Shown here one piece after another: positions 44,370 to 57,700 of a DNA stretch of 64,000 bases. A program made the translations under genes and the position numbers. The DNA comes from Gambelia wislizenii. Lineage: Eukaryota; Chordata; Lepidosauria; Squamata; Crotaphytidae. A model generated the notes under the pieces. That model was not told the DNA's origin and ran no database searches. It was given only the letters and a program-made list of their open reading frames with translations. The stretch lies in NCBI GenBank assembly GCA_030847615.1, contig JAUMIR010000003.1, positions 340,518,256-340,582,255 of the forward strand. The letters are read 5' to 3'. Position 1 is the stretch's first letter; every line of letters starts with the position of its first letter.

Positions 44370-45288
44370 ACTTGGATGAGGGAATTAGGGGCATACTTAC
44401 CAAATTTGCAGATGACAGCAAATTAGGAGGAGTAGCTAATACCCTAGAGGACAGGATCAAAATTCAAGATGACCTGGATAAACTGGAGAGCTGGGCCAAA
44501 GCTAACAAAATGAAATTCAATACGGAGAAATGTAAGGTACTGCATTTAGGGCGAAAAAATGAAATGCATCGATATAGGATGGGGGAGACCTGGGGGAGAC
44601 GTGCAAAAGGGATTTAGGAGTCCTAGTAGACCACAAGTTGAACATGAGTCAACAGTGTGATGCGGCAGCTAAAAAGGCCAATGCAATTTTGGGCTGCATC
44701 AATAGAAGTATAGTGTCTAGATCAAGGGAAGTAATAGTGCCACTCTATTCTGCCTTGGTCAGACCTCACCTAGAATACTGTGTCCAGTTCTGGGCACCAC
44801 AATTCAAAAAGGATATTGACAAATTGGAGCATGTCCAGAGGAGAGCGACTAAAATGGTGAAAGGTCTGGAAACCATGCCTTATGAGGAGAGACTTAGGGA
44901 GCTGGGTATGTTTAGCCTGGAAAAAAGACGGTTTAGAGGCGATATGATAGCCCTGTTTAAGTATTTGAAGGGATGTCACGCTGAGGATGGAGCAGGCTTG
45001 TTTTCTGCTGCTCCAGAGACTGGAACACGGAGCAATGGGTGCAAGCTCCAGGAACAGAGATTCCACCTCAACACTAGGAGGAATTTTTTGACAGTAAGAG
45101 CTGTTTGGCAGTGGAACACACTCCCTCGGAGGATGATGGGGTCTCCTTCCTTGGAGGTCTTTAAACAGAAGCTGGATTGCCATCTGTCGGGGATGCTTTG
45201 ATCATGATTTCCTGCGTGGCAGGGAGTTGGACTGGATGGCCCTCGTGGTCTCTTCCAACTCTGCAATTCTATGATTCTATGAACTGTA
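44354..45288 (+). pseudogene. CR1 LINE ORF2, 3' part and 3' end
   Basis: Continuation of the split CR1. It reads NDLDEGIRG into KFADDSKLGG (RT FADD catalytic motif) and MKFNTEKCKVLHLGRKNEMH, then after a frame break [20 protein letters not shown] and [21 protein letters not shown] further frame ends [18 protein letters not shown]. The terminus is the CR1 signature GTTGGACTGGATGGCC followed by two ATTCTATGA units at about 45265-45285. Same orientation as the L1. Confidence 0.93.
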
Positions 45289-45419
45289 TTTTGTACATTT
45301 TAAACTATTTTTAAAATCTGTTTTAAGTCTCTTTGAGTCCCAAGCTGGGAAAAGGAGGGATATAAATGATGATGATGATAAAGATGATGATGCTAGAAGG
45401 CGGCATTTCTTCAATGCAT

Positions 45420-46070
45420 GACATAATGTCAATTCAATTCTCTTTATTATGATCAACAGATCAGATAAAGTAAATAAAACTGAATAGATAAAATGAATAT
45501 CAAAGTTACATAAAAATGGATATTATTAGTTACAAGTCAAAATTTCCTTATAAAAAAAAGAAATTTAAAAAGTTGATCATTACAAAATTTGATTATGTTA
45601 TTTTTCACCAGTAAGCTAGTGCTGCATTACAAAAGCTGGCCACTTTGTTACCAATGGACTCTGATCTTCCAGCAAATAGCATGTATAGAACTCATCAGTT
45701 CTTCTAGGAATACCTTGAAGAATTGGATAAATAAAAGTATGTCAGAAGCTATTACAGAACAAACACTATAGCAATACATGTTCTGTTGTCTCCACTGAGC
45801 CCACTCCAAAAGACATAAGTGTACACCATAAGGGACATTGTTATGCCTCTCCTCTAAAAAGGCTGAAGGTAATACATTAAATTTTGTTAGGGTAAATTCT
45901 TTTCTATATTTTGGGAGGATTAAACTATTCAAATGGCTTGCTAACAAGAAAGTCTGACCACTGTCTCCGAATTCAGGATATCCAGTATCTGCACTTACAT
46001 GATATTGCAACTCATTATCTATAATACATTGGTATATTGCCTTTTTTGCTTTCATATATCCCATAACATA
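45420..46070 (-). pseudogene. Unclassified LINE C-terminal remnant
   Basis: A minus-strand frame of 138 codons (45648-46064) contains FTLTKFNVLPSAFLEERHNN and VPYGVHLCLLEWAQ. These resemble the zinc-binding C-terminal region found after the RT in some LINEs. The left side (45420-45570) is AT-rich, as a 3' UTR would be. I cannot name the clade, and no RT core is present. Confidence 0.4.
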
Positions 46071-46078
46071 ATGTCAAG

Positions 46079-46425
46079 CAGAGATGGGCAACTTTATTCT
46101 TTGTTGAGGGCCACATTCCCTTAAGGATGATCTATGAGGGGCTGCATGATTGGGGTGGGGGGACATGAATCTAGAAGAGAATAGAGCTACAGCCAAAAGT
46201 ATTTGAGTCTCTCCTTTCTCTCTTTCTTCCTCTCTCTTTTCTCTCCCTCTCTTCTCCACCACTTTTCCTCCCTTTCCATCCTCCTCCCCACCTTGAAGGC
46301 TACTTGTGAAAACCCAGCTCAGTCTTGCAGAGATATGAACTTCCACTGAGTATTTTAAATTAAATTGAGGGCTTCTTGAAATCAGGCCAAGGGCTGTGTG
46401 TGGCCCAAGGGCTGCAGGTTGCTAC
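46079..46425. mobile_element. hAT-like MITE
   Basis: Left end CAGAGATGGGCAACTTTATT and right end, in reverse complement, GATGTAGCAACCTGCAGCCC, with GAGGGCCACATTCCC near the left. These are typical hAT-type non-autonomous ends in amniotes. An 8-bp duplication is not clear. Confidence 0.5.
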
Positions 46426-46721
46426 ATCAGAATATAGAGACTGTCGCTTAACATGGGCAGAGTCTGCTTCCCTCACTGGTGAATACTATCAGTCTCCCAA
46501 CTTCATAGATGTTTGTTGCTGTCATTGTTGTTTTATTAGAAGGTCAGGAATTCGAGGTCTAAAAATCATGCCTATGAGGCAAACCTGTGCATTGGCATAT
46601 CTCTTAGAAATTCATCTTCAAAATGTACCCCTATGTTACAATAATGTACAGGTACAGATTAGGGTGTAAACACCAGGCTAGTGTTCTTGGGAAGAATTAA
46701 GGAATGCCAGTGCAATCCATA

Positions 46722-47200
46722 ACATGCTTGTCTTCAAATTGCCTATTGACTTATGGCAAGCCCATATATTTCATAGAGTTTTCTTAGGCAAGGAATACTC
46801 AGAGGTGGTTTTCCATTGCCTTCCTCTGAAATATAGCCTACAGCACCTCATGGTCCATAGTACAGTTGCCCCTTCATATTCACTGGGGCTTGGTTCCAGG
46901 ATCCCCCGTGGATACCAAAATCCATGAATACTCAAGTCCCATTATATGCAATGGCATAGCAAAATGGTGTCCCTTATATAAGATGGCAAAATCAAGGTTC
47001 GCTTTTTGGATTATTATTTTTTAAAGAATATTTTCAAGCCGTGAATACTTAGATCCTTGGATACCAAACCCATGGATATGGAAGGACAACTGTACTAACT
47101 TCCAAGTACGAACTAGGCTTGACCCTGCTTAGCTTCTGAGATCAGATGTGATCTGGTGCCTTCAGGGTATTTGGGCAGCTCCAAAACGCACTTGTTAGGA
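46722..47200 (-). mobile_element. 5S-derived SINE split by a Tigger-like MITE
   Basis: The Bov-B-like tail is at 46722-46860 (minus orientation). The 5S-derived head is at 47093-47190, where the plus strand reads GACCCTGCTTAGCTTCTGAG then ATCAGATGTGATCTGGTGCC. The MITE 46863-47092 sits in a TA between them. Confidence 0.8.
46863..47092. mobile_element. Tigger-like MITE (230 bp)
   Basis: Ends CAGTTGCCCCTTCATATTCA and, in reverse complement, CAGTTGTCCTTCCATATCCA. TA flanks are at 46861-46862 and 47093-47094. Confidence 0.9.
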
Positions 47201-48180
47201 AATAAGTGAAGTCCCATTCAGCTCAATTGAACTTTGTTCCAAGTAATTACACTTAAGAAAAACTGTATATAAACACAGCACTTCCAAAATGTGTTTTTTA
47301 ATTTGTTTTAAGAAATAGCAAAGCTAAAAAATAGAGTATTTCTCCCTCCATATGACCCTTCATCGTTTTACCTTTTGTCATTCCATATCCTCTGTTTCTC
47401 ATGATATCACAGCTGATTTCATATCTTTGTTACACTATCTTTATCTCATAACAGTTGACCTATCAGCTTGGATTTCCAGCCTTACATTTGGGTTCTCTGG
47501 ACTTTGAATTGGGCCCTCTAACATGAATATCATTACCTAGGGGAAGGGGGTAGCTGGATTATAAATCAGTAGGTCCATCATTCCTGGCAGGCAGGCAATA
47601 GTTAAAAAAAAAAGCAGAGGGCTTATATCCCAAATCAGAAAAGCCATTTAATAGCTCTGGATTCATTTGCTCATAGCAGTGCTGTAGCTGTGGGCTGCAA
47701 TCCCCAGGAGCTTGGCAAGCAAAGCTAGACTTGGCAAGCTTTCCTAACAACTCACCAAGTCTGAGTCAACCACAGGCAGTCTATGCAGCCTGAAAGGTAG
47801 TCAGCATTTCTTATTAAGAGTAAGTCCTTGATGGGAGAAGGAAGGGTCTATTTGTTGTGTTGTATTGTATTACTTTATTTATAACCCACCTTTTCCCCTC
47901 AGTGGAGACAGCCTAAAAGATAAACAAGGGTGGGTGTTTCTTTGAGTAGAACATAGAGATGTGCATGAGGAATACAAAGAAAATTTGTAGTATCTAACAT
48001 TTGTAATATATTTTTGTAACCCAAAAAGTGGGTTTCCCAACAGTCAGGAAGCTCTGTCAGGAAGCTCTGTCATAAAAGAGCAGCCTGAATTTTGCTCAGT
48101 TTTCTCCTAGAAACTGTGGCAGAGGGAATACACTGCAGCGAAAAACATGTAAGACAAGATCCAGCATTGTCATTGTAGCT
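47201..48180. other. Intronic sequence, little recognised
   Basis: A short LINE-tail-like piece at 47870-47935 (TTTATTTATAACCCACCTTT). Otherwise unassigned. Confidence 0.4.
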
Positions 48181-48182
48181 AC

Positions 48183-48730
48183 GGACTTCATCAGATGTGA
48201 CAAATATGGTATCATAATGATGCCCAATGATGCCATGTTATGGCATTCTTATGTTGTGAATAAAGCATTCTTTTTTATCGACGGGCCAAGCCGTCGATTG
48301 AGCAGCCATGGTGTTTTTCCCCACATAATTGCAAGGGTCTGAAACCACACCCCATTCTGTTGGTGTGATTACAGCATCAATGGGCAGTCCCCACCAGAAC
48401 ACTTCCGGGAGAGAACGCAAAAACTAGGTACGGGATAGTCTTTTTATGAACCTCACTGTTTTGCAGGCAAGTTTTTAAGTGAGTTTCAGTGCTTGTGTGT
48501 TCGTTTTGTTTTTTAATGTAGCTAGTTTTTTTTTTTTTTACTTTCAAGTGCATTCGCATCTTGTCATGAGAACTGCCAAGATCACATGCACCCACCAATG
48601 CAGATGTGCAGGACTGCTCTTTCACACTATTACGACAATGTTTGATAAAAAGGGTTATTGTGCCAGGACACTTACACTTTAAAATATGGTGGGAAAGAGA
48701 CATTTTTAGAGGCTCATCTGATAAAGTTCC
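48183..48730 (+). mobile_element. Harbinger-like MITE family, copy C (548 bp)
   Basis: Left GGACTTCATCAGATG and right, in reverse complement, GGAACTTTATCAGATG. Internal hairpin ATCGACGG/CCGTCGAT at 48277-48298. Flanks TAC and AAG do not match, so the duplication is lost or the ends are eroded. Shares CAGAACACTTC.GG and long interior blocks with 49817 and 55004. Confidence 0.65.
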
Positions 48731-48939
48731 AAGATGATGGAGTTACGTCATCATAGTTATGATACATGATGCCCTCCCAAACCTACCTTCACAGCCTGGC
48801 AGTGCCCCAACCAAAATATTTCTGAGGCATTGGAGATTAGAGTGCTGGGAAATGATGTCTACAGTGCTCTCCCACTGAGGTGCCTTGTGAACAGGGAGCT
48901 AGAGAAACCTCTGGGGCCCTGCCACAACTTCTTATTTAT

Positions 48940-49375
48940 TATATTTCTTTATTTATAACCCACTTTCCCCCCCCCAAACAGCTCTCTCTTTTAAAAAACA
49001 CACAATTAAAATATACAAATAGTGTATATTAAAACAGAATTGAATTAATTACATTATTAAAACAATGTCAAAATATTTTAAAAAATAAAATATACTTAGA
49101 AGTATCAGAAACTTTTTTTTAAGATAAAAATATTTTAAAAACAGTTTAGTAAAACTATACAGCACCTCCTAGCCTGTTCTTTAAAAACTGTCCGTTTTAA
49201 AAGCCTGCCTGAATAAAAACCTTTTGGTCTACTGCTGGAGGGACAACGGGTAGAAGTTCCAGAATCTAAGGGCAGCCACCAAAAAGGCTCTCTTGCCCAT
49301 CCCCACCAACCATACTTGAGAAGGTGGTGGGACTGAGAGAAGGACTTCTCCTGCTTGTCTCAAGGCACCCTACAA
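48940..49375 (-). mobile_element. LINE 3' UTR-like fragment
   Basis: The plus strand begins TTTATTTATAACCCACTTTC and ends with GGCAGCCACCAAAAAGGCTC and GAAGGTGGTGGGACTGAGAG, phrases I associate with a minus-oriented LINE 3' UTR common in lizards. Confidence 0.45.
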
Positions 49376-49816
49376 CCACACTCGAATTTCCAGAGCCTCA
49401 GAAAAACTTCAGTTTAGGTGCTTCCCAGCTGTGAATGTAGGCTTGGGGGATCACATTCAGTTGTTCATGACTGTATCCCCAATAATTAGGATATCATAAA
49501 TCCATCTTACAATAAGTCCTCTTATATTATCCTGAACAGGATTCCAGCTATGAATTTTTTGGCATAAAAAAAACTGTTTTCTGTGCATAAAACTTTTTTT
49601 ATTTTGCACACACAAAAACCATTCGTTTTTCTCTGCAGAATCATTTTTTGCAGTACTTTGAGACACTTGAATATGAGGTATGTACTACCAACAAGTATTC
49701 ATTTTCTTCCGCAGTAAGGAGAAAACTATCGTAGTTATTGTCCTCCTCATGTGTAAGGATGCAGTAGTCAAGGATTTACACCCCTACCATCCACAAATAA
49801 TCCAGGGCTAGACTAC

Positions 49817-50420
49817 AGAGATTATCAGATGCTCTAAATATGGTGTGATCATGACGCCAGGAGATTGCTAAAGGGCTTGCATTTCAGACATCATTCCTAT
49901 GTCGTCATGCTTCTGTTCAGATGTTGTTACGCCAACGCTTCTTTTTATTGATGGGCTAAGCCATCAATGAATCCCCTGTTCCGTTTCTGTAACGGAATGA
50001 TCTGCAATTGAAATCATGCTCCATTATGCTGGTGCAATGCCAGCATCAATGGGAGGTCTGTGCCAGAACACTTCTGGGTGAGATCGGGACATCCAGGTAA
50101 CTGACACACTTTTTTGTACCCTACCCAGGTTACTTGTTATGTTTTAATTGTGTTTTTGTGCTTGGTGTCACTTTTACTGTAGTGTTTTTGTTTTTGTTTT
50201 TGAATTTCCCGCGCTCTCATCTTCTCACGAGAGCAGATGGGATTTCAATCCAGGAAGTGAAAGGAGCTCCGTTCAAGCTCCATTCACTCCTGGGCTGCCC
50301 TGCCGAGGCAAGGAGCCATGTTTAAGGTAGGTTTGAAAACTTTTATTTGGGGGCGTTACAGGAACGGGAGAGGAGATTGCAAGACGGGGACACTTTGTTC
50401 GTTCCTGTCTGAAAATCTCC
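49817..50420 (+). mobile_element. Harbinger-like MITE family, copy B (604 bp)
   Basis: Left AGAGATTATCAGATG, right in reverse complement GGAGATTTTCAGAC, target duplication TAC at 49814-49816 and 50421-50423. Hairpin ATTGATGG/CCATCAAT at 49947-49968. Confidence 0.7.
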
Positions 50421-50423
50421 TAC

Positions 50424-51510
50424 ATGTCCAAATGGCCATGTTTGCTAGGAAATTCTGTGAGCTGTTCCAAAAAATTTTTAAAACATAATGTTATCAAACT
50501 CTGTAGCCAGCACTTTGCAAATTCTAAAGGACAGGATAAAGCTTATGCCAGTTTCAAAACAAAAATTCTGGTTTTGCCCTACTGGTGGAGTGGTGGAGGT
50601 GGTGGTCGGGGAGCTGTACTCCAAAATGGTAACTTTTCCAAGTTCTTTGGGAAGGTGCTTTTCTTTTTCACCAGGAACCAACTTTTCAATTTCCCCCCAT
50701 TCTTCAGGCATTTCATTCTTTTTAAGATCCTAAAAAATTGAACACTAATTCTTTAGACTGATTGTTAGTTATTATTATTTTTAAAACAGGCATACCTACT
50801 GTTTGCTATAATACATCCGCAGTTGCCAAAACAATTTTTATGTGGGGAAAAGCACATCAACACAAGTATCATTTTGTAACTACTGGACATACAATGCATT
50901 TTCATTTTGCTTCATTCCCACCTGTATGAATTTTGCCAAAAAGTAATCCAAGTAAGATTTACATTTTGAAACACCAGTTGTTTTATTAAAGGAAAAACAA
51001 ATCAAATCCTCATGTTTTTGTTGGTTTGGGTTCATCTAAATAGTAATTCCCTTGGAGCAAGTGGGTTTCATTACCCAGCAGAGGATTATTTCAATAAAAG
51101 ATACTTTTTCCAAGGCTGGATGCGGTTTCAAAAAGATTTTGATTTTGCCCATAAAATTCCCAGCAGCACCTGCAAATGATAAACATGAGTTCAAGACGCT
51201 CCGTAATATGTTACAAGATACATTTGTATAGCAAAGCCCATGCATGATTATTATTTTTTTTATTATTCTAAGGGACGGTGATTTGGGAAGAGTCAGAAAC
51301 ATCTCCCAGCAACTTTTTTGTAGAGTGATCCAATGCTGTAACATAAATCTTTCAGCAGTTCTTTTAAAAATACTGAATAGGCCAGTATTGTGTAGGAAAT
51401 ATGTCTCCTAAAGCAGACAAAAGAATTATAAAGCAATCTCATAATACTATACAGAGATGATATGGGGTGAGAATGACAGGTTACAATCAACATTAAGAGC
51501 AGCAGAAAGT
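50424..51510. other. Intronic sequence, nothing recognised
   Basis: No repeat or coding motif assigned; overlapping ORFs at 50424-50741 on both strands look like chance. Confidence 0.4.
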
Positions 51511-51513
51511 ATA

Positions 51514-51652
51514 GCAAGAGTCAGCAATCTTTTGCCCTCTAGATTTTTTTGACTACAACTCCCAAAAGAACTAGCCAGAATGGCTATTGGTTAGGGATCG
51601 TGAGAGATGTAGTCCAAAACCTTGGGAGGTTCAAAGGTTCCTAACTTCTGGT
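51514..51652. mobile_element. hAT-like short MITE
   Basis: Left AGAGTCAGCAATCTTTTGCC and right GGTTCCTAACTTCTGG, enclosing the paired phrases GACTACAACTCCCA and TGTAGTCCAAAAC. An old, partly palindromic element. Confidence 0.4.
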
Positions 51653-51741
51653 CTGGAGGCTGGAGCCAAATTCAGTTGTACTTACAATAGATTCATTGTC
51701 CTTCCTAGAATCTCTTATTCGTGATTAATTTAAGTCCTCTT

Positions 51742-52285
51742 CAGGCTCATCTACACAGGCCAGGATATACTAGCTCCTTGCTGGCGTATCCTGCCTACGA
51801 ATCAGGCTCATTCCTCCCCCATTACCTGCACAAAATGGAAAAAAGTCCATAGGGGCATGCTGACCCATTGCTTCAGCCACCACAGTCTCCCTCGCTCTCT
51901 CTGAAGCCAGGAAGCTGGCCCACAACATGTGACCAAGGCCCCCTACATGTGACCAGCCTTGGTCACGTGCTGCATGCCAGCTTCCTACTGTGGAAGAGCA
52001 ATGGCAGAAGGCAGCTAAAGCGATGGGCCAGCATGCTGGAACAGGCTCCTGCAGTTACGAGGGCCCGATCCAGTTTTTGCCAGCAGGAGTGTTTTTTTCG
52101 TGGGTAATATTTTAAAACATTTTCTCAGTCTCTACTCTGTCTTCTCCCTGTCTTAGTCCTGTCTTTTCCCTGGGGATGATGAAGACTGCCCAGGGCCAAA
52201 ATAGGGCAAAAGTCCTGTGTCATCTGGACTGCATGACTCCAAGGCAGGGGCAAGACAGGTTAAATTGCCCATGCAGACAAGCTCT
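51742..52285. mobile_element. Candidate non-autonomous DNA transposon
   Basis: Left GGCTCATCTACACAGGCCAG and right, in reverse complement, GAGCTTGTCTGCATGGGCAA are similar imperfect inverted ends about 540 bp apart. No ORF of note and no clear duplication. Confidence 0.35.
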
Positions 52286-52566
52286 TAATTTCTAAATAAT
52301 CTTACGACTGTATCAGACCTAACCTCCATTAACATTTCTGTCCCACCAAAGCTAAAAGCGAACTTGTCCCAGCAAAAGACTCCCCCCCCCCATATGACCT
52401 ACCTTAAGCAGCGTGAAAAGGCAGCCCCAGCAGTAACAGAGCATGAACAGAACTCTATTTACTTCTGGGTTCCAGATCCTGGCGATTCTTGCAAGAAGAG
52501 GTGAGTGCGGTAAATTTGAAAAATACAAAAAAACCACAAAGACACAAAAAGTACACACAAGCACAG

Positions 52567-52574
52567 AAATAATA

Positions 52575-52607
<33 letters not shown>

Positions 52608-52905
52608 TATACCCCGCCCCTCTGTTAAAACAATTGGGGTGGCTTACAAAAATTAAAATACCATACAGATAAAAATCCCTAAACACCCCCCACCCTCACC
52701 CTCACCCATAAAAAAATATTAAACAAATATAAATTAAAAAGCAACTGATCTAAAATCACATTTAAAAACAATAAATACAATAAATAGCCAGTGGACTAAA
52801 AGAGGCCAGGATCCCCTGAGGCCAGGATCTAATTAGGAAAGGCCTGCCGAAAGAGATCTGTCTTTAGTGCTTTTTTAAAGCTACTCAGGCTTGTCATCTG
52901 ATGGA
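52567..52905 (-). mobile_element. LINE 3' tail fragment with (ATT)n
   Basis: Begins with about 13 ATT units then TATACCCCGCCCCTCTGTTA and continues through a C-rich run. Minus-oriented LINE 3' end inserted in copy E. Confidence 0.55.
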
Positions 52906-53073
52906 TCTCATTCGGATCACACTTTACACACTTTACAACTTAAAAGTAAACCAAAGAGATTCATAAAAAGAGCGTCCCCTACCTGGCTGACGTGATCTCA
53001 CCTGGATGTGTTCTGTCATTGATGCTGTATTCACATGAGCACAATGGTGCGAGGTTTAAAATGCCGCAATACT

Positions 53074-53330
53074 ATAGGCTTTCCTTGTTTTTTTTCTGGG
53101 CTGTAAGGCCGTGTTCTGGAAGAGTTTATTTCTGACATTTCACCTGCATCTGTGGCTGGCATCTTCAGAAAATGGTTGGGTAGGAGTGTGTAGGAGCGTG
53201 TGGGGGTGCCAGCCACAGATGCAGGCGAAATGTCAGAAATAAACTCTTCCAGAACATGGCCTCACAGCCTGGGAAAAAAAACAAGGAAAACCTATGGATG
53301 CTGGCCGTGAAAGCCTTCAACTTCACGCCG
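53074..53330. mobile_element. Penelope pseudo-LTR foldback with 8-bp target duplication
   Basis: Two pseudo-LTR ends lie head to head: left arm about 53074-53180 (minus sense) and right arm about 53205-53330 (plus sense). Both contain AAACTCTTCCAGAAC in their own sense. GCAATACT flanks it at 53066-53073 and 53331-53338. The left arm has the hammerhead-like core (53134-53168, minus); the right arm lacks its CTGAAGA half. Confidence 0.75.
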
Positions 53331-53494
53331 GCAATACTGTCAAAAAATCACCACAGGAGAACAATTGACAGATTGGCCTGTCAATAAAAAAGAATAGCTT
53401 TTTGACAAGACATTATCACGAAAGGACAACATTGTTTGGTATGCGTTCATTAGGCGTCATTATGATGCCATATTTTCCACATCTGATAAAGTTC

Positions 53495-54999
53495 TAAGTC
53501 TGAAACCAACTTGCTGTTGACAAATAATAAACCCTACTAGTAAAATGTGTAGAAATATCCTAGCATCCTACCATTATGAGAGTGCAAAAAGTTCTGTTAA
53601 CTTGATTTCCCTATAACTTTTTAATACAGTAGGAGTTTTATTGTGGGAAATGTGTTATAGCAATAGTTAATGTGGCAAGTCAAAGCTTAATTTTATTTCC
53701 TTAAAAATGGATCAGTAACAGTTAGGATTTAGTGAATGGGAAGTATTCCTCAAAGCTGAAGTTCAAACAAACTTTGAAACTTCTAAAATTCAATTCAGCC
53801 TTCTGATTTTTTTTAAAAAAACTGAATTTCTGCAAAATGTCATTTAGCGCTCTCTCTCTCTCTCTTTTTTTTTTTTTTTTTTGCCGTCATCAAAGTGACC
53901 TTTGAAGTATTCCAGATTTGAATTGTTCTGTATGATGGCTAGAGCATGCTAATTCATTATTATGCTGTATTTCTCAACCCTGATCTCTGCCACCAAAATC
54001 AGATTCTTGCAGAGTCCCAGATAAAATTAAGTATGATGTTTTGGCAACCAAATATATAAGTGACTTGTGCTTCCGCGTTCATGCCTTTAGGAATCATCAG
54101 ATGGCGTAGCAATGGTCATGGGGGAAAAGGTTGGATGACTTCAGGACAAAACATTATCTTCTGAGTTTGAGACATGATACCTTAAATTACCATGCCCTTT
54201 GAGGATGCTCTCTGCTACAATGTCTACCTCAATTTTTTTCAACATGGCACCCTCTGGATATATTGAAAGACAATGCTAGCTGTCCCTACAGTGGTCATGT
54301 TGACTGGGGACAGGGGTGCAGTCATGGGGAGCGGGGAGAGATAAGGGCATATAATGTGAATTCTGACACACACACCCCATGAAATGTTCCTTTAGCCCCT
54401 GAATTTCTAGCATTGCATGGAGTGAAACTAATTGAAAATAATTTTATTTGTTCTGTTTACATTTCCTTGGTAAATTTGTCTGCCCCTTTCTCTGGATGCC
54501 TAACTGTATTTCTAAATGTTCATGTTTTAGGATTATTGCTGTGCAAGCAATTTAGGGACAGAAATTTTCCCAGTTTTGGGGAATTATCCCCCTCCTCCCC
54601 CTCCATAGCTGCATCCCTGAATAGGACATGTAATCCAGCATATCTGGAAGGTGCCACATTGGGCGGAGCTAGGCTAACCTAACATTTAGTACGAAGTGCA
54701 AACATCCCATTCCTTGGAATGTAATTCTTCATGTAACAAAACAAAGGTTTGGTGGTCCATAGACTCAAGGCACAATAACAGGTTCATGTGGCTCAAAAGG
54801 CTACATGTTGTCCACTCCTGCCCTAGCCATTTGCTAGAAGCCAGGCATGCTTTTGGGCTTGGATTTGCAATAGATTTGTGCAGGTGTTTTGAATGTTTAC
54901 ATTCTTAATATGTATAATGATCTCAAAACAATCACTTGTCCCATCTAAAGTAGACGAGGTGTTTTGTGAACTTAGGGAACTTAGTGAGTCAGCACTTCT
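53495..54999. other. Intronic sequence, little recognised
   Basis: A (CT)n/poly(T) tract at 53850-53882. hAT-like scraps near 54240-54290 and 54640-54830. No coding signal. Confidence 0.4.
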
Positions 55000-55003
55000 G
55001 TAA

Positions 55004-55630
55004 GAACTTTATCATGGCAGGGGGTTGGACTGGATGGCCCTTGTGGTCTCTTCCAACTCTATGATTCTGTTCTGTTAGACAAGCCTCTAAAAATGTTTCT
55101 TTCCCACCATATTTTAAACTGTAATTCTTCTGGCAAAATAACCCTTTATATCAAACATTGCCATAATACCATGAAAAGCAGCCCCATTCTTCCTCGTTGG
55201 CGGGTGTGTTTGATCTTAGCGGTTCTCGTGAGAAGATGTGAACACACTTAAAAGTCTAAAAACAGATTAAAAACAAAATGAACACATAAACACTGAAACA
55301 CACTTTAAAACTTGCCTGCAAAACAGGGAGGTTCATAAAAAGAGCATCCCATAGCTAATTTTTGTGTTCTCACCCAAAAGTGTTCTGGCGGGGACTGCCA
55401 TTGAAGCTGAAATTGCACCAGCAGAACAGGGCACGGTTTCAAACACCTGCAATTATGCAAAAAAAAAAAAAAAAGCCACAGCCAATCAATTGATGGCTTG
55501 GGCCATCAATAAAAAGAACACCTTTTTTACAGCATGAGAATGCAAAAGCATGACATTGTGCAAAATGGGCGCTGTTTCGTGTTCATTGGGTGTTGTTATG
55601 ATGCCATATTTGCTGTGTCTGATAAAGCCC
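55004..55630 (-). mobile_element. Harbinger-like MITE family, copy D, with CR1 insert
   Basis: Left GAACTTTATCA, right in reverse complement GGGCTTTATCAGACA, TAA duplication at 55001-55003 and 55631-55633. Hairpin ATTGATGG/CCATCAAT at 55489-55510. A short CR1 3' end (about 55013-55075, GGTTGGACTGGATGGCCC) is inserted just inside the left terminus. Confidence 0.7.
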
Positions 55631-55633
55631 TAA

Positions 55634-57450
<1,817 letters not shown>

Positions 57451-57451
57451 C

Positions 57452-57700
57452 TTAAGCCTAGAAGACCCTGAAGGCACCAGATCCCATCTAATCCTGGAAG
57501 CTAAGCAGAGTCAGCCCTGGTTAGTACTTGGATGGGAAACATCAAAGAATACCAAGTGCTGTGGGCTATATTGCAGAGGAAGGCAATGGCAAAACACCTC
57601 GTCTAAGAAAATCCTATGATTTTCCTCACCTAAGAAAATCCTATGAAATTCATGGAGTCATCATAGGCTGACAGGTGACTTGAAGGCACATACACACAGA
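57452..57700 (+). mobile_element. 5S rRNA-derived SINE with Bov-B-like tail
   Basis: Head: GGCACCAGATCCCATCTAAT, GGAAGCTAAGCAGAGTCAGC (5S A-box region) and GTTAGTACTTGGATGGGAAA (C-box region). Tail: GGTGACTTGAAGGCACATAC. A 16-base TAAGAAAATCCTATGA unit is duplicated within it (about 57604-57648). Confidence 0.88.

Larger units (their letters stand above)
52305..53494 (-). mobile_element. Harbinger-like MITE family, copy E, with two insertions
   Basis: Ends CGACTGTATCAGAC and, in reverse complement, GAACTTTATCAGATG, flanked by TTA and TAA. Hairpin ATTGACAG/CTGTCAAT at 53364-53385. It is interrupted by a LINE-tail fragment (about 52567-52905, starting with an (ATT)n run) and a Penelope foldback (53074-53330). 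Confidence 0.6.

Noticed and set aside
50424..50741. Overlapping ORFs on both strands
   Set aside because: No homology recognised, no splice or codon signal, and located in intron.
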